A stretch of DNA of 12,211 bases from Bryobacterales bacterium (GCA_016789785.1 JAEUQE010000253.1:1-12211), one strand, 5' to 3'; counted from the stretch's first letter, positions 1 through 8,222 are shown. Notes: generated by a model from the sequence alone, not told the origin. A program made the numbers and translations.

Positions 1-2397
1 CGTGAAGTAGGGGCGGAACGGTAAGTTGCCGAGCCGCATGTCCACCTTCCACTGGCCGTAGGAGAAAGCCTCGTGCCAGCGGGAGGAATACATTGGGAAG
101 AGCCATCCCGTACTGCGGAAACGCGCGGTCATCGGGCGTAAGTTGTGGTAGGCGCGGTTCGCCTGGGCGCGGACCTTGGCGTCGGGCCCCCGGCGCGCCA
201 TGTCGAAGTACCGGATGGCTTCCTCATCCTGCCGGAGCATATTGTGTGTATAGCCTAACTTGAGTTGCGTTTCCGGATCACGGGGATTCTCCTGGCGGGC
301 CAGTTCGTAGTAACGTAGCGCATCCTTCAAGTAACCCGCGGAGTAACTTTTGTCGCCGAGGGATTTCGGGTTTGTGGCAGCGGGTTTCGGCGCGCGCGCG
401 GAACTGGCCGCATCGGCCCCCTCCGAACCGGGCTTCGCCGCGATAGCCCCCGTCGCATCGGACTTGGCCGTATCGGACCTCGTCGTATCGGACTTGGCCG
501 CGATGCCACTCGCCGCAATGGCCGCCATCGGATCAGGACTCACTCCATCGGACCTCACCGCGATGGCCGCCGGATCAGGCCTCCCCTGATCGAACCTCGC
601 TGCGTCGGACCTTGACGGACCGAACTCCGCCGTATCGGACCTCGCCTGCTCGGCCCTTGCCGTGATGGCCCTCGCCGCAATGACCGCCATCGGATCGGGC
701 CCTGCCCCATCGGGTCTCGCCGTGCTGGACCTCGACGGCTCGGACTTCGTCGTATCGGACTTGGCCGCAATGCCCGCCATCGGAACTGACTTGGCCGTAT
801 GCGACTCCGTCGCCATGGCTCCCGTCGAATCGAACTCCACCGTATCGGACCTCGACCGCTCGGACTTCGTCGTATCGGACTTGGCCGCGATGCCCGCCGC
901 ATCGGCCCCCGCATCGAACTTCGCCCCATCGGACCTCGCGACATCAGACTTAGCCGCATCAGGCTTCGGCGCGTCCATTCTGGCCGGTTCCGCCTTCTCT
1001 GCTCCCGTCTTCCCATCATCCTTCCGGGCCGGTTCCTTGGCCGGGTCTGTCTTGCCAGGTGCGGGCTTCGGAGCGCCGGGTTCCGTTGCGATGGGCGTCG
1101 CTTGCTGCGGACTCGACGAAACTGGTTCCACCTTCGGACTGGCCGGCGGAGTCGGCTTTGGCGCCGGCGCTGGCTGAGCCGGTTGCCCGGATCGCGGCTG
1201 CACTCCAGGAGCCTGTACCGTGGGAGCCTGCACTGTTCGAGCCCCAACCGCGCGAGGCTGCGACCGAGCGAACGGGTCGTTCACCAACGGCGGCGCGTCC
1301 GTGCGACCCGCAGGCTGAGCGCGAGGCGGGGGAGGCGGCAGAGTCTCCGGTGTGGGAGGTTGCAGTGCGGGAGGCTGCGGGGCGGCCGGTGCGGCCTGCT
1401 GGGGCGTCTTCCCCTCCAATGCATCCCGCACGCGCTCGACCAGAGTCGCATCCCGGCCCTGCAACACCTTGTTCAGATACGGCATGGCGCCCTCGCGGTC
1501 GCCGCGGGCAAGCCGGAGGAATCCCAGTTGCGCAAGTGACAGTAAGTCCGATGGCGCAAATTCAAGAATGTTTCGAAATTCCGCCTCCGCATCCGCCGCC
1601 TGATTTACCGCCAGATACAGAAACGCAAGTTCCCGGCGCAATTCCACGTTGCCGCGGTCCAATTCCAGCGCCCGGCGAAACTCCGAGGCGTAAGGGTGGC
1701 GCCGCGGAAGCAACTCCCGAGCCTTTTCCGCCGCGCGCTGCTGCGTTCCCCGGGCCGCCGCCAGCCACGCGCCGTGCGCTCCCTCCAGATCCCCACTCTC
1801 CTTGCGGGCGTGCCCAAGTTCCACCAGAATCTGACGGTCATTCGGACGAAGCGACCATGCCGCCAGGAAGTGCTCCGCGGCCGTCTTCCACTCGTCGCGG
1901 TCCGCCGCGGCATCGGCGAGTTCGACGTGCGCGCTGTAGTCGCCAGGGTTTTGAGTGAGCGCCCGAAACCAGCGCGACATTGCGTCCGCCAGCGGCCGGT
2001 CCACGCTCTGAAACGCCTGTTCCGCGGCCGCGCGCGCAGCCGCATCGCCATTCTTCCGGACGCGGTCAAAGGCGCGTCGCGCCTCCAGAACGCGACGCGT
2101 CTCATGGCACAAGTACCCATACTCCAAGGCGCTATGCCAGTCGGACGGAGCCAGCCGCACGATCTCCCCAAAAACCTCGCGAGCCAACTCCGTTTCCCCG
2201 GTTTTCAGCAGCGTATAGGCGAGTTCCCTCCGGAGTTCATGACGCTCGGGTTCGGTCTGAATCGCTTGCCGGAAGGCAGCAATCGCCTGGTCGTAGTCCT
2301 TCTGCTTAAGGGCCTCGTAGGCCATGACTGCGGCGGGGTTGTCCGCCGCCAGAGACATCGCCGCGCCGAGCAGAAACCATGCCGCGTACGCCGCCAC
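1..2397 (-). CDS. Exported TPR protein with a long low-complexity linker (3' end beyond the window)
   Basis: The frame is open for 799 codons from GTG at 2397 to base 1, and the gene continues past the window edge. An in-frame TAA (2404-2406) limits the start to this GTG or a later codon. The N-terminus is hydrophobic (AAYAAWFLLGAAMSLAA, then D-N) and looks like a signal peptide, but it lacks the usual basic residues, and no clear Shine-Dalgarno precedes it. Residues about 25-325 are TPR-like helical pairs (for example D35-Y-D-Q-A-I-A-A-F and the A-P-S-D turn near 281). Residues about 331-460 are Pro/Ala-rich. Residues about 475-650 are a degenerate 5-residue repeat (A-K-S-D-T type). TPR units resume at about 678-750. 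Residues 759-799 are rich in aromatics (Y-S-S-R-W, Y-G-Q-W, L-P-F-R-P-Y) and may open a beta-strand domain. TPR proteins usually scaffold protein or glycan assemblies; an envelope role is inferred. The gene lies 41 nt downstream of the acetyltransferase gene on the same strand. The reading frame is secure because TPR sequence flanks the repeat on both sides. Confidence 0.85.
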   Translation of the reverse strand, partial: MAAYAAWFLLGAAMSLAADNPAAVMAYEALKQKDYDQAIAAFRQAIQTEPERHELRRELAYTLLKTGETELAREVFGEIVRLAPSDWHSALEYGYLCHETRRVLEARRAFDRVRKNGDAAARAAAEQAFQSVDRPLADAMSRWFRALTQNPGDYSAHVELADAAADRDEWKTAAEHFLAAWSLRPNDRQILVELGHARKESGDLEGAHGAWLAAARGTQQRAAEKARELLPRRHPYASEFRRALELDRGNVELRRELAFLYLAVNQAADAEAEFRNILEFAPSDLLSLAQLGFLRLARGDREGAMPYLNKVLQGRDATLVERVRDALEGKTPQQAAPAAPQPPALQPPTPETLPPPPPRAQPAGRTDAPPLVNDPFARSQPRAVGARTVQAPTVQAPGVQPRSGQPAQPAPAPKPTPPASPKVEPVSSSPQQATPIATEPGAPKPAPGKTDPAKEPARKDDGKTGAEKAEPARMDAPKPDAAKSDVARSDGAKFDAGADAAGIAAKSDTTKSERSRSDTVEFDSTGAMATESHTAKSVPMAGIAAKSDTTKSEPSRSSTARPDGAGPDPMAVIAARAITARAEQARSDTAEFGPSRSDAARFDQGRPDPAAIAVRSDGVSPDPMAAIAASGIAAKSDTTRSDTAKSDATGAIAAKPGSEGADAASSARAPKPAATNPKSLGDKSYSAGYLKDALRYYELARQENPRDPETQLKLGYTHNMLRQDEEAIRYFDMARRGPDAKVRAQANRAYHNLRPMTARFRSTGWLFPMYSSRWHEAFSYGQWKVDMRLGNLPFRPYFT
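441..975 (-). repeat. Degenerate 15-bp minisatellite inside the TPR protein gene
   Basis: The DNA has a 15-bp period, variants of ATCGGACTTGGCCGT on the plus strand. On the coding (minus) strand each unit gives five residues of the A-K/R-S-D-T kind. Higher-order copies are visible: 731-778 and 851-898 match at about 46 of 48 positions and lie exactly 120 bp (eight units) apart. A 27-bp block at 481-507 recurs identically at 868-894 and with one mismatch at 748-774. All changes keep the reading frame. The encoded segment is Ser/Asp/Lys/Ala-rich and probably disordered, separating two TPR blocks. It is not a CRISPR array: the units are directly adjacent, with no spacers. Confidence 0.8.
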
Positions 2398-2438
2398 ATG
2401 GAATTAGTGCCCGCGAGGCCGGCATTATTTCAGGAAAA

Positions 2439-3218
2439 TTATCGCGCTCGCCGCAGAATTCGAGTGTAGTGGGTTCGGGTGTATGCGATCCCGAAGCCGC
2501 ACCGGACAAAGTTCCGTTCCGACGTGCTGCCTGGCGCGACCTCGGCGATCGCGCACTGAAAGCCCGCGCCGGCGATCATTCGCAAGCGATGCCGGATGAG
2601 GGCGGTTTGGACGCCTTGGCCACGGGCGGCCAGACTTGTCGCGTCGTTGCCGAAGATCGCGCAGCCGGCTGCGGTGAACATCTGCGCGCACGCCACGCGT
2701 TCATCCCCCAGCCGGACGCCGAGCCGGACAGAATCCGGCATTCGGGCACAAGTCTCCACCAGCGCCTGCCAGAGGGGGGGCGCGGCCAAGCCGTTGATGC
2801 GCAGCATGAGGTCCGGCCACTCCGCGGCAGACACCGGCTCGATCTTCTGGTCAGGTTCCGAAGCCAGGTACGGCGGTACGTGAACCACCACATCCTCCTG
2901 CCCGGAGATGCTATAGCCACGAGCGGCCAAGCGTGCGGCGATGGCTTCGGAGATCCACGGCGCAAGTTCGAAGGTCACCGTCCCCGCGCCCTTGCGGGTG
3001 AAGAATTCCTCGGCGGCGTCCATATCTTCCTCGGCAAGATCCGGCCCCGCCCCTTTCACCGTGGTCAGTGGCGACCCGTCGCCAAGAAACGCCGCCACGC
3101 CCCCGCCACACTCCACCGCCTCGGGGTGCAACTCTGGGCTCACTGAGCGGCAGACTTCGGCAAAATCCCGGAGATTTGCCGCCGCCGCCCGTTCAATGGT
3201 CTCGATGGACGGAATCAT
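2439..3218 (-). CDS. GNAT-family N-acetyltransferase
   Basis: This 259-residue protein should transfer an acetyl group from acetyl-CoA to an amine; the substrate is not evident. The C-terminal half carries the acetyl-CoA-binding motif A, A198-R-G-Q-G-V-Q204 followed by the helix T-A-L-I-R-H-R-L. It also has the later G230-S-T-S-E-R-N236 segment and the R239-C-G-F-G-I-A-Y-T-R strand-turn typical of the family. The N-terminal half (about 68-115, with E-E-F-F-T-R-K-G and L-A-A-R-G-Y) resembles the extra, often degenerate, N-terminal lobe seen in two-lobed GNAT proteins of about 260-280 residues. ATG at 3218 follows an AGGTG with a short 2-nt gap and lies 12 nt after the TonB receptor stop, so the two are probably co-transcribed. 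There is no signal peptide, so it is cytoplasmic. Family assignment is firm; the substrate is unknown. Confidence 0.9.
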   Translation of the reverse strand: MIPSIETIERAAAANLRDFAEVCRSVSPELHPEAVECGGGVAAFLGDGSPLTTVKGAGPDLAEEDMDAAEEFFTRKGAGTVTFELAPWISEAIAARLAARGYSISGQEDVVVHVPPYLASEPDQKIEPVSAAEWPDLMLRINGLAAPPLWQALVETCARMPDSVRLGVRLGDERVACAQMFTAAGCAIFGNDATSLAARGQGVQTALIRHRLRMIAGAGFQCAIAEVAPGSTSERNFVRCGFGIAYTRTHYTRILRRAR

Positions 3219-3230
3219 CGCACCTGCCGC

Positions 3231-6200
3231 CTAAAACGTGAATCGCAGGGATGCCTGCATTCGGCGTGGCGCCCGTGCACCGATCACTTCTCCCAGACGT
3301 GTGTTGACCTGCTGGCTCTGCGCATCGAATCGCGCCGTGCTGTCGACATCGGCAAACTGAGTATGATTGAAGGCGTTGTACATCTCCCAGCGTAACTGCA
3401 GGTTCCGCTTTTCGCTGCCAATGGGGAACAGCTTAAAGACCGAGATATCCCAGTTATTGATGCCTGGCCGCCGGAAAACGTCCTTCGGCGCATTGCCGGG
3501 GTCACCCACCGCCGGCCGCGCAAAGACGTTGGCGTTGAACCATTGGCTGAACTCGCGTTCGCCGAAACCACGGGGAGCCTTCCCCGTCACGTGGATGCGG
3601 GTGCCGTCGCCCCCGCCATTCAGGTCGATCGCGTTGACAGTGCTGAAGCCCACACCGGAACGCTGCCCGCTGGAAAACGTCGTGATCCCCGATGCCTGCC
3701 AGCCATCCAGCATCGCCCGGCCGAATGCGTTCGGCAGGAAACGGCTGCCCTTCGGAAGGTCCCACACGTAGTTCAGGATGAACATATGCGTCTGGTCGAA
3801 ACCGGCTTTGCCGTAATTCCATACCCGGATCGGGCGGTACACGGCGACCCCGTCACCGTCGCTGTCCGAGTAAGTCATCGCCTTCGACCAGGTATAAGCG
3901 ATGCCCATCGAAAGCCCGCGGTTGAAGCGGCGGTTCAGCGTTGCCTGCATCGAGTTGTAATTCGAAGTGCCCGCGAACTCGTTGTAAGAGATACTGCCCC
4001 ACCCCGGGAAGGGCCGGAAGAAGTTGTCGTTGAGCGGTGTGGTTGGATTCGACGGGTCGGCGTTCTGCGGGTGGAACCGGGCCCCGTATGGGACCGTGTT
4101 GATGTTGCGGCTCTGCTGGAGATGCCGTCCCACGTTTCCCACATAGGCGACATTCACCACCGTCGCCCGCCCGATATCCTGCTGCACCCCGAGCGTGAAG
4201 TTATACATCGCGGGCGTCACGGCCTTGCGCTCAAACGTCGATGTGTTGTTCGGGAAGATGGTGCCCGAGGTGCCGAGATACGAATCAAGGTTGCCATAGA
4301 AGATCTGCGGCGTTACCTGCACGGGAGGATTTTGCGAGAATCCTCGCACACCCGGCGCTATCGTGTTGTGAAACACGCCGAATCCGCCGCGAATGGCAGT
4401 CTTCCCCTTGCCGAACGGATCGTAGGCGAATCCGAAGCGCGCCTCCGGCAGCACCGATTCCTGATCCCGCAGGCCCCGCGGATAGTTCGTGTCGGTGGCG
4501 GTCACGGCGCCATTGAACGGATCACCGGAGTTCGGCACAAATGCCCCGATGAACACCGCCGGAAGGATTGCTCCATCCACCGGGTTGACGGCCCGGCGCC
4601 CCTGCGGAGTGGAAACGGGCCTGTAGAGCGCGGGGATCCGCCCAAGGTCATAGCGGCCGAAGTCCCAACCTGCCGCCTGCTGCCTTGCGTGATACCACTG
4701 GTTGTACCAGACGAATCGCATCCCGGCGTCGATGGTCAGTTTGCGGTTGACCTTCCACGTATCCTGGATGAACCATGCCGCCGAGGTCTTGCGGCCCTCA
4801 TTGCTCGGCCGGGACTGCGACTCGGAGTAGTTACTAAATACTCCCAAAAGTGCATTGGAATACGCGTAGTTCGAATCGAAAGGATTGTTGACATCCCTCC
4901 CGAAATTGAAATTGCCGCCATAGTTCCCTTGCTCTCCCTCATAGTTGCGGGTCCGCTCGAAAAACACGCCCCCCTTCAGTGTGTGCCCCCCGGCCGTGAA
5001 CGTGAGGTTGTTGCTGAAGTTGAAGACTGTGTCGGCGCCCCGCAGCGGAAAGCGTCCGTCATAGGTGATCGCGGCTGCGTTCGGAACCCCGCCGAAAGAT
5101 GCTTGCGGAACGATTCGCAGCGGATTGTTGCCAGGGAAGAACTGACTCAGCGTGGATAGCCCACGGTCCGGCCGTTGCACACGCTTCAGTTCCTCATCAC
5201 TTTCCGGCGGACCCTGCTCCACACCGTGCCGCACACCACCAGTGAATTCGTTCACCATGCGCGGAGAAAGTATCTTGGCGTAGTTCAGAACAATGCCGTC
5301 GTCCGTGTAAGTGTAATGCTGCCGCACCAGGCCCCAGTTGGAGGATCCGGCGGCAACCGCGTAGCCGAGACTGTCGGCGTACCACTTCGAAGCCCGGATG
5401 TTGATGGAGTCGTTTGCAGTGGGCCGGAGATCGATCCGGAAGAGATGCTGGTCCCGTGGCTGGTTAATGGACTCCTGAAACTGATAGTTGAAGTTGCCGC
5501 GGGTGAAGTTGCGGTCCAGTGTGTTGGGCTCGGGAAAGATGTTCAGGATGCCTTGCCCGTTGCGGTTGATACGCGATGCGGGAATCACGTTGTTCGGGAA
5601 GCTCACGTTGGCCAGCGGATCCCGGATCGGGATCACCCGCCCGTTCACGTCCAGCGAATTCGAGAAGTCGCCCCGCCGTTCCTCCAGGCTTGGCGTGGTC
5701 ACCTGGCGCACCGCCTGGGGATTCTTCACCCAGCTCTTCTCGAACGAATAGAAGAAGAACACCTTGTCCTTGGAGCCCTTCCAGATCCGTTGCAGATTCG
5801 CGGGACCGCCCAGTGTCGCGCCGATCGTAGAATAGCGGTAGATCGGGAGTGGCACGCCGCCTTTGTTATTGAAGAAATTGTTGGCGTTCCACATTTCGTG
5901 ACGCTTGTACCAATACGCCGATCCATGATACTCAAGCGACCCGGATTTGGTGACGATATTGATAAACGACCCGCCGTTGCGCCCGTACTCCGCCTGGTAG
6001 TTATTCAGCAGCACCTTCACTTCGCCGATCGCGTCCATATTGATCGGGCTCGAAAACACACTCGGGCTCCCGAGATCGTTGCCGGTGAGCCCGTCCACCT
6101 GCAGGCTGTTCCAGTTGCTGCGCGATCCTGCGATGTTCGGCGTGCCGGTCCCAAAGCTGCCGCCAAGAAACTCCGTGTCGACAGTCTGCGAAACACCCGG

Positions 6201-6668
6201 CAGAATGCGCAGCATCGAAACCACGTCCCGGCCTCGGATTGAGATCTGCTCGATCTGGCGGGCGCTCAGCAGCGCCGAGTTCTCCGAACTGGAGGTCTGC
6301 ACGGAGACGCCTTGCGCTTCCACCGTCACCGATTCACTGACCGCCCCAACCTGCAGGCTTAGTGTGCCCGCCGACAGCCGTTCCGCTGCGCTGAGCATGT
6401 TACCCGTCTTGCGCAACGGGCGGAATCCCGGGTGTTCCACAACAATCGTGTACGCGCCCGGTTGCAGCGCGGGGAAGAGAAAGTCGCCCGTGTCATTGGT
6501 GGTGGTGTTGCGCTCTTCGCCGGTTCGCTCACTGATCAGCTTCACGGCTGCGCCAGGAATCACATTGCCCGACGAATCAAGAACGCTCCCTGCAATCGAT
6601 CCGGAAACAGTTTGCGCGTTCACCGAAAACGCCGCGAGAAACAGAAGTAACAGCAGTTTGAGCTGCAT
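3231..6668 (-). CDS. TonB-dependent outer-membrane receptor with carboxypeptidase-like regulatory domain (Oar-like)
   Basis: The 1145-residue protein has a clear signal peptide (K4 followed by a run of leucines, cleavage likely after V-N-A18 before Q19). Residues about 22-118 form a carboxypeptidase-D-regulatory-like beta-sandwich (G-S-I-A-G-S-V-L-D, then G-D-F-L-F-P-A-L-Q-P-G-A-Y). The plug follows at about 130-245 (S-I-R-G-R-D-V, L-P-G-V, V-D-G-L-T-G-N-D, N-Y-Q-A-E-Y-G-R-N-G-G). The rest is the beta-barrel, rich in aromatic and Asn residues, ending in an outer-membrane-type terminal strand (M-Q-A-S-L-R-F-T-F). The length fits the Oar-like receptors that are multiplied in Acidobacteriota genomes and often linked to glycan or oligopeptide uptake. 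The ligand here is unknown, with no SusD-like partner or glycoside hydrolase in the window. ATG at 6668 has AGGGGG nine bases upstream, supporting this start. The GNAT gene follows after 12 nt. Confidence 0.95.
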   Translation of the reverse strand: MQLKLLLLLFLAAFSVNAQTVSGSIAGSVLDSSGNVIPGAAVKLISERTGEERNTTTNDTGDFLFPALQPGAYTIVVEHPGFRPLRKTGNMLSAAERLSAGTLSLQVGAVSESVTVEAQGVSVQTSSSENSALLSARQIEQISIRGRDVVSMLRILPGVSQTVDTEFLGGSFGTGTPNIAGSRSNWNSLQVDGLTGNDLGSPSVFSSPINMDAIGEVKVLLNNYQAEYGRNGGSFINIVTKSGSLEYHGSAYWYKRHEMWNANNFFNNKGGVPLPIYRYSTIGATLGGPANLQRIWKGSKDKVFFFYSFEKSWVKNPQAVRQVTTPSLEERRGDFSNSLDVNGRVIPIRDPLANVSFPNNVIPASRINRNGQGILNIFPEPNTLDRNFTRGNFNYQFQESINQPRDQHLFRIDLRPTANDSINIRASKWYADSLGYAVAAGSSNWGLVRQHYTYTDDGIVLNYAKILSPRMVNEFTGGVRHGVEQGPPESDEELKRVQRPDRGLSTLSQFFPGNNPLRIVPQASFGGVPNAAAITYDGRFPLRGADTVFNFSNNLTFTAGGHTLKGGVFFERTRNYEGEQGNYGGNFNFGRDVNNPFDSNYAYSNALLGVFSNYSESQSRPSNEGRKTSAAWFIQDTWKVNRKLTIDAGMRFVWYNQWYHARQQAAGWDFGRYDLGRIPALYRPVSTPQGRRAVNPVDGAILPAVFIGAFVPNSGDPFNGAVTATDTNYPRGLRDQESVLPEARFGFAYDPFGKGKTAIRGGFGVFHNTIAPGVRGFSQNPPVQVTPQIFYGNLDSYLGTSGTIFPNNTSTFERKAVTPAMYNFTLGVQQDIGRATVVNVAYVGNVGRHLQQSRNINTVPYGARFHPQNADPSNPTTPLNDNFFRPFPGWGSISYNEFAGTSNYNSMQATLNRRFNRGLSMGIAYTWSKAMTYSDSDGDGVAVYRPIRVWNYGKAGFDQTHMFILNYVWDLPKGSRFLPNAFGRAMLDGWQASGITTFSSGQRSGVGFSTVNAIDLNGGGDGTRIHVTGKAPRGFGEREFSQWFNANVFARPAVGDPGNAPKDVFRRPGINNWDISVFKLFPIGSEKRNLQLRWEMYNAFNHTQFADVDSTARFDAQSQQVNTRLGEVIGARAPRRMQASLRFTF

Positions 6669-6677
6669 GGCCCAGTA

Positions 6678-6683
6678 CCCCCT
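6678..6683 (-). promoter_or_regulatory. Ribosome binding site of the TonB receptor gene
   Basis: AGGGGG on the minus strand lies nine bases before the ATG at 6668. It is the clearest Shine-Dalgarno in the window and fixes the start that also gives a proper signal peptide. Confidence 0.6.
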
Positions 6684-6720
6684 GAGGAATCTGGATACGG
6701 TTTACCGCCCAGTGGGAGTC

Positions 6721-6749
6721 AGTATATCCGAATCGCGTTCAGGCGAGAA
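6721..6749 (-). promoter_or_regulatory. Possible promoter of the TonB receptor gene
   Basis: In the 70-nt gap upstream of the receptor gene, TATACT (6721-6726, minus strand; 5 of 6 to the -10 consensus) is preceded after 17 bp by TTCTCG (6744-6749; 3 of 6 to TTGACA). The -35 lies inside the end of the transporter gene. Between this site and the start codon are two small inverted repeats, CGGTTTACCG (6698-6707) and CCCAGTGGG (6708-6716), which could be operator sites. The -10 is good and the -35 weak, so this is tentative. If real, the receptor, GNAT and TPR genes can be transcribed apart from the upstream genes. Confidence 0.3.
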
Positions 6750-8196
6750 GCCACGCCCTCAACTTCGGCCATTGCTGCGCAAACGCAATCGACGAAATGG
6801 CGAAGTAGAACACCGAACACGCCACCAAACCCGCGCAGTGCCACGCGCTCAAGCGCACTTCCTTCGGCATGAGCGCCACGCTGACATACACCGTATGCAG
6901 ACCCGAAATCGCCAGCACGAAGTTCCACATCACTCCGCTGGCGATCGCGAGCACTAACGGGTTCGGGGTAATCTTCAGCGCCGTCAGCCCCCACACCGCA
7001 TAAAACGCGAGAATGCCGTAATAAACGAGCTTCACTTTGTTCCCGTCTACCCCGTGCAACCGGCGCACCCCCATCCAGATCACGTCGGTCCAACGGCGGC
7101 ACACCGCGTCAAGCTGGCTTACTTGCGTCGGCGCCATGATCAGGAACCCGCAGAGTAAGGTGAGATACCAGAAGATCTGTCCGTGCCGCTCGCCGATCGC
7201 CTTCGCCGATAGCGCCGCGACCGCATTCCCATCCACGTTCTGAATGCCTCGCACGAATTCAAAGGAGAACATCGCGGGCAGCGCCATGCCGAGCACGCAC
7301 CCCGGTCCCCATAACCACCATTGATCGCGGCCGATGTGTCTGAGCCAGCCCTTCCACCGCTCCAGATTCGCGGCACTGAGTTCGAAAGTCTTGCCGACGT
7401 GGGAAAGCCGGATCGTCCTTCCGCCCACAGCGCTCGGAATTGCTCCGACTTTGTAACCCATTCCCCAACCTTTATCACGCGCGTAATTGGAGAACGCAGA
7501 ATTCGAAAGTCCGCCGGCTCCCGCAACGGCCGCGAAGGCGGCCAGCGTCGCCCAGTTGAAATCGCCCTCCGGAAGCGCCCCAAACCGGAACAGGCCGGAG
7601 CCGATCTCCCACCACGTGGAACTCGACACGAAGAACAACACCACGAAGCCCAGAAAAGACAGGATCAGGATGAGTTTGGTCACCATCACCTTCTCCAGCG
7701 CGTTGTAAATCTTGCCCCCGAAAATAAGCGGGATAAACGCGCACAGGAAAATTCCATACCCCAGGGATTTCACTAACCCTTGATCATCCGCCGACGGCAG
7801 ACGCCCCAGAATCACCGCAGCCAGCGGCACAGCGGCGTTTGACGACAGATAGGGCCACATGCCGCCGATGTCAAACAGGAGATAGAAGAATGTCCAGAAC
7901 TTGGGTCCGGGCCAGGTGCGGAAGAAACCGACGAAAATCGGCTCGCCGCAGAACAGCGCATAGCGCATCACGGCCAGGTTGTAGAAAACCTGAAAGAGAA
8001 TGGCCAGCGTCGCTACCCACATCACACGCCCGCCGTATTGCGCGGTAACAAGTGGTCCGAATAGCCACTCGCCGCCTCCTATGTTGGCGCCCACCATCAG
8101 CAATCCAGGGCCGATGAGGGAACTCCAGCGCGCGGCAAATCGCGGTGGAGCGGGCGGCAACTCGTCGGTATCCCAGGGACGGAAGGCTTGCGGCAT
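6739..8196 (-). CDS. Nramp-related inner-membrane transporter
   Basis: This 485-residue protein has about eleven hydrophobic segments. TM1 opens with I28-G-P-G-L-L-M-V-G-A, the typical start of the Nramp (SLC11) fold. The segment at about 215-240 (A-G-A-G-G-L-S-N-S-A-F-S-N-Y-A-R-D-K-G) matches the position of TM6. Two changes from true Nramp metal transporters are visible. The TM1 D-P-G-N metal motif is replaced by N38-I-G-G-G-E-W44, and the TM6 M-P-H motif is absent. Residues about 245-295 form a soluble insertion (A-I-P-S-A-V-G-G-R-T and an L-E-R-W-K-G-W-L-R helix) that I associate with an Nramp-like subgroup in Acidobacteria and Planctomycetes. Transport is likely, but the substrate need not be Mn or Fe. 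The gene starts 26 nt after the stop of the exported unknown, with no strong Shine-Dalgarno and a small hairpin (8190-8203) over the ATG. Confidence 0.8.
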   Translation of the reverse strand: MPQAFRPWDTDELPPAPPRFAARWSSLIGPGLLMVGANIGGGEWLFGPLVTAQYGGRVMWVATLAILFQVFYNLAVMRYALFCGEPIFVGFFRTWPGPKFWTFFYLLFDIGGMWPYLSSNAAVPLAAVILGRLPSADDQGLVKSLGYGIFLCAFIPLIFGGKIYNALEKVMVTKLILILSFLGFVVLFFVSSSTWWEIGSGLFRFGALPEGDFNWATLAAFAAVAGAGGLSNSAFSNYARDKGWGMGYKVGAIPSAVGGRTIRLSHVGKTFELSAANLERWKGWLRHIGRDQWWLWGPGCVLGMALPAMFSFEFVRGIQNVDGNAVAALSAKAIGERHGQIFWYLTLLCGFLIMAPTQVSQLDAVCRRWTDVIWMGVRRLHGVDGNKVKLVYYGILAFYAVWGLTALKITPNPLVLAIASGVMWNFVLAISGLHTVYVSVALMPKEVRLSAWHCAGLVACSVFYFAISSIAFAQQWPKLRAWLLA

Positions 8197-8222
8197 GAGC
8201 CGCTATCGTATCATGCAGCCCG

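Noticed and set aside
441..975. Repeat region as a CRISPR array
   Set aside because: Units are about 15 bp, adjacent and diverged, with no unique spacers and no cas genes nearby.
662..1177. Plus-strand open frame of 171 codons resembling pentapeptide repeats as a real gene
   Set aside because: The minus frame is open for 799 codons, has a hydrophobic export-like N-terminus, and has TPR sequence on both sides of the repeat. The plus frame is confined to the repeat, so it is reported only as an observation.
1059..1958. Plus-strand 299-codon open frame, and the overlapping 799-1539 frame
   Set aside because: Compositionally biased (Pro/Arg/Ala or Arg/Leu) and antisense to the TPR gene, with no recognisable domain.
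2398..2438. Terminator between the GNAT and TPR genes
   Set aside because: Only a four-base stem (TGCC/GGCA) is possible and there is no T run.
3543..6242. Long plus-strand open frames (538 and 355 codons)
   Set aside because: They lie fully antisense to the TonB receptor gene, show no domain pattern, and are explained by the GC-rich third positions of the true gene.
8190..8203. Hairpin GCGGC-ATGA-GCCGC over the transporter start codon as a regulatory element or terminator
   Set aside because: Only five base pairs, no T run, and easily expected by chance at this GC content.
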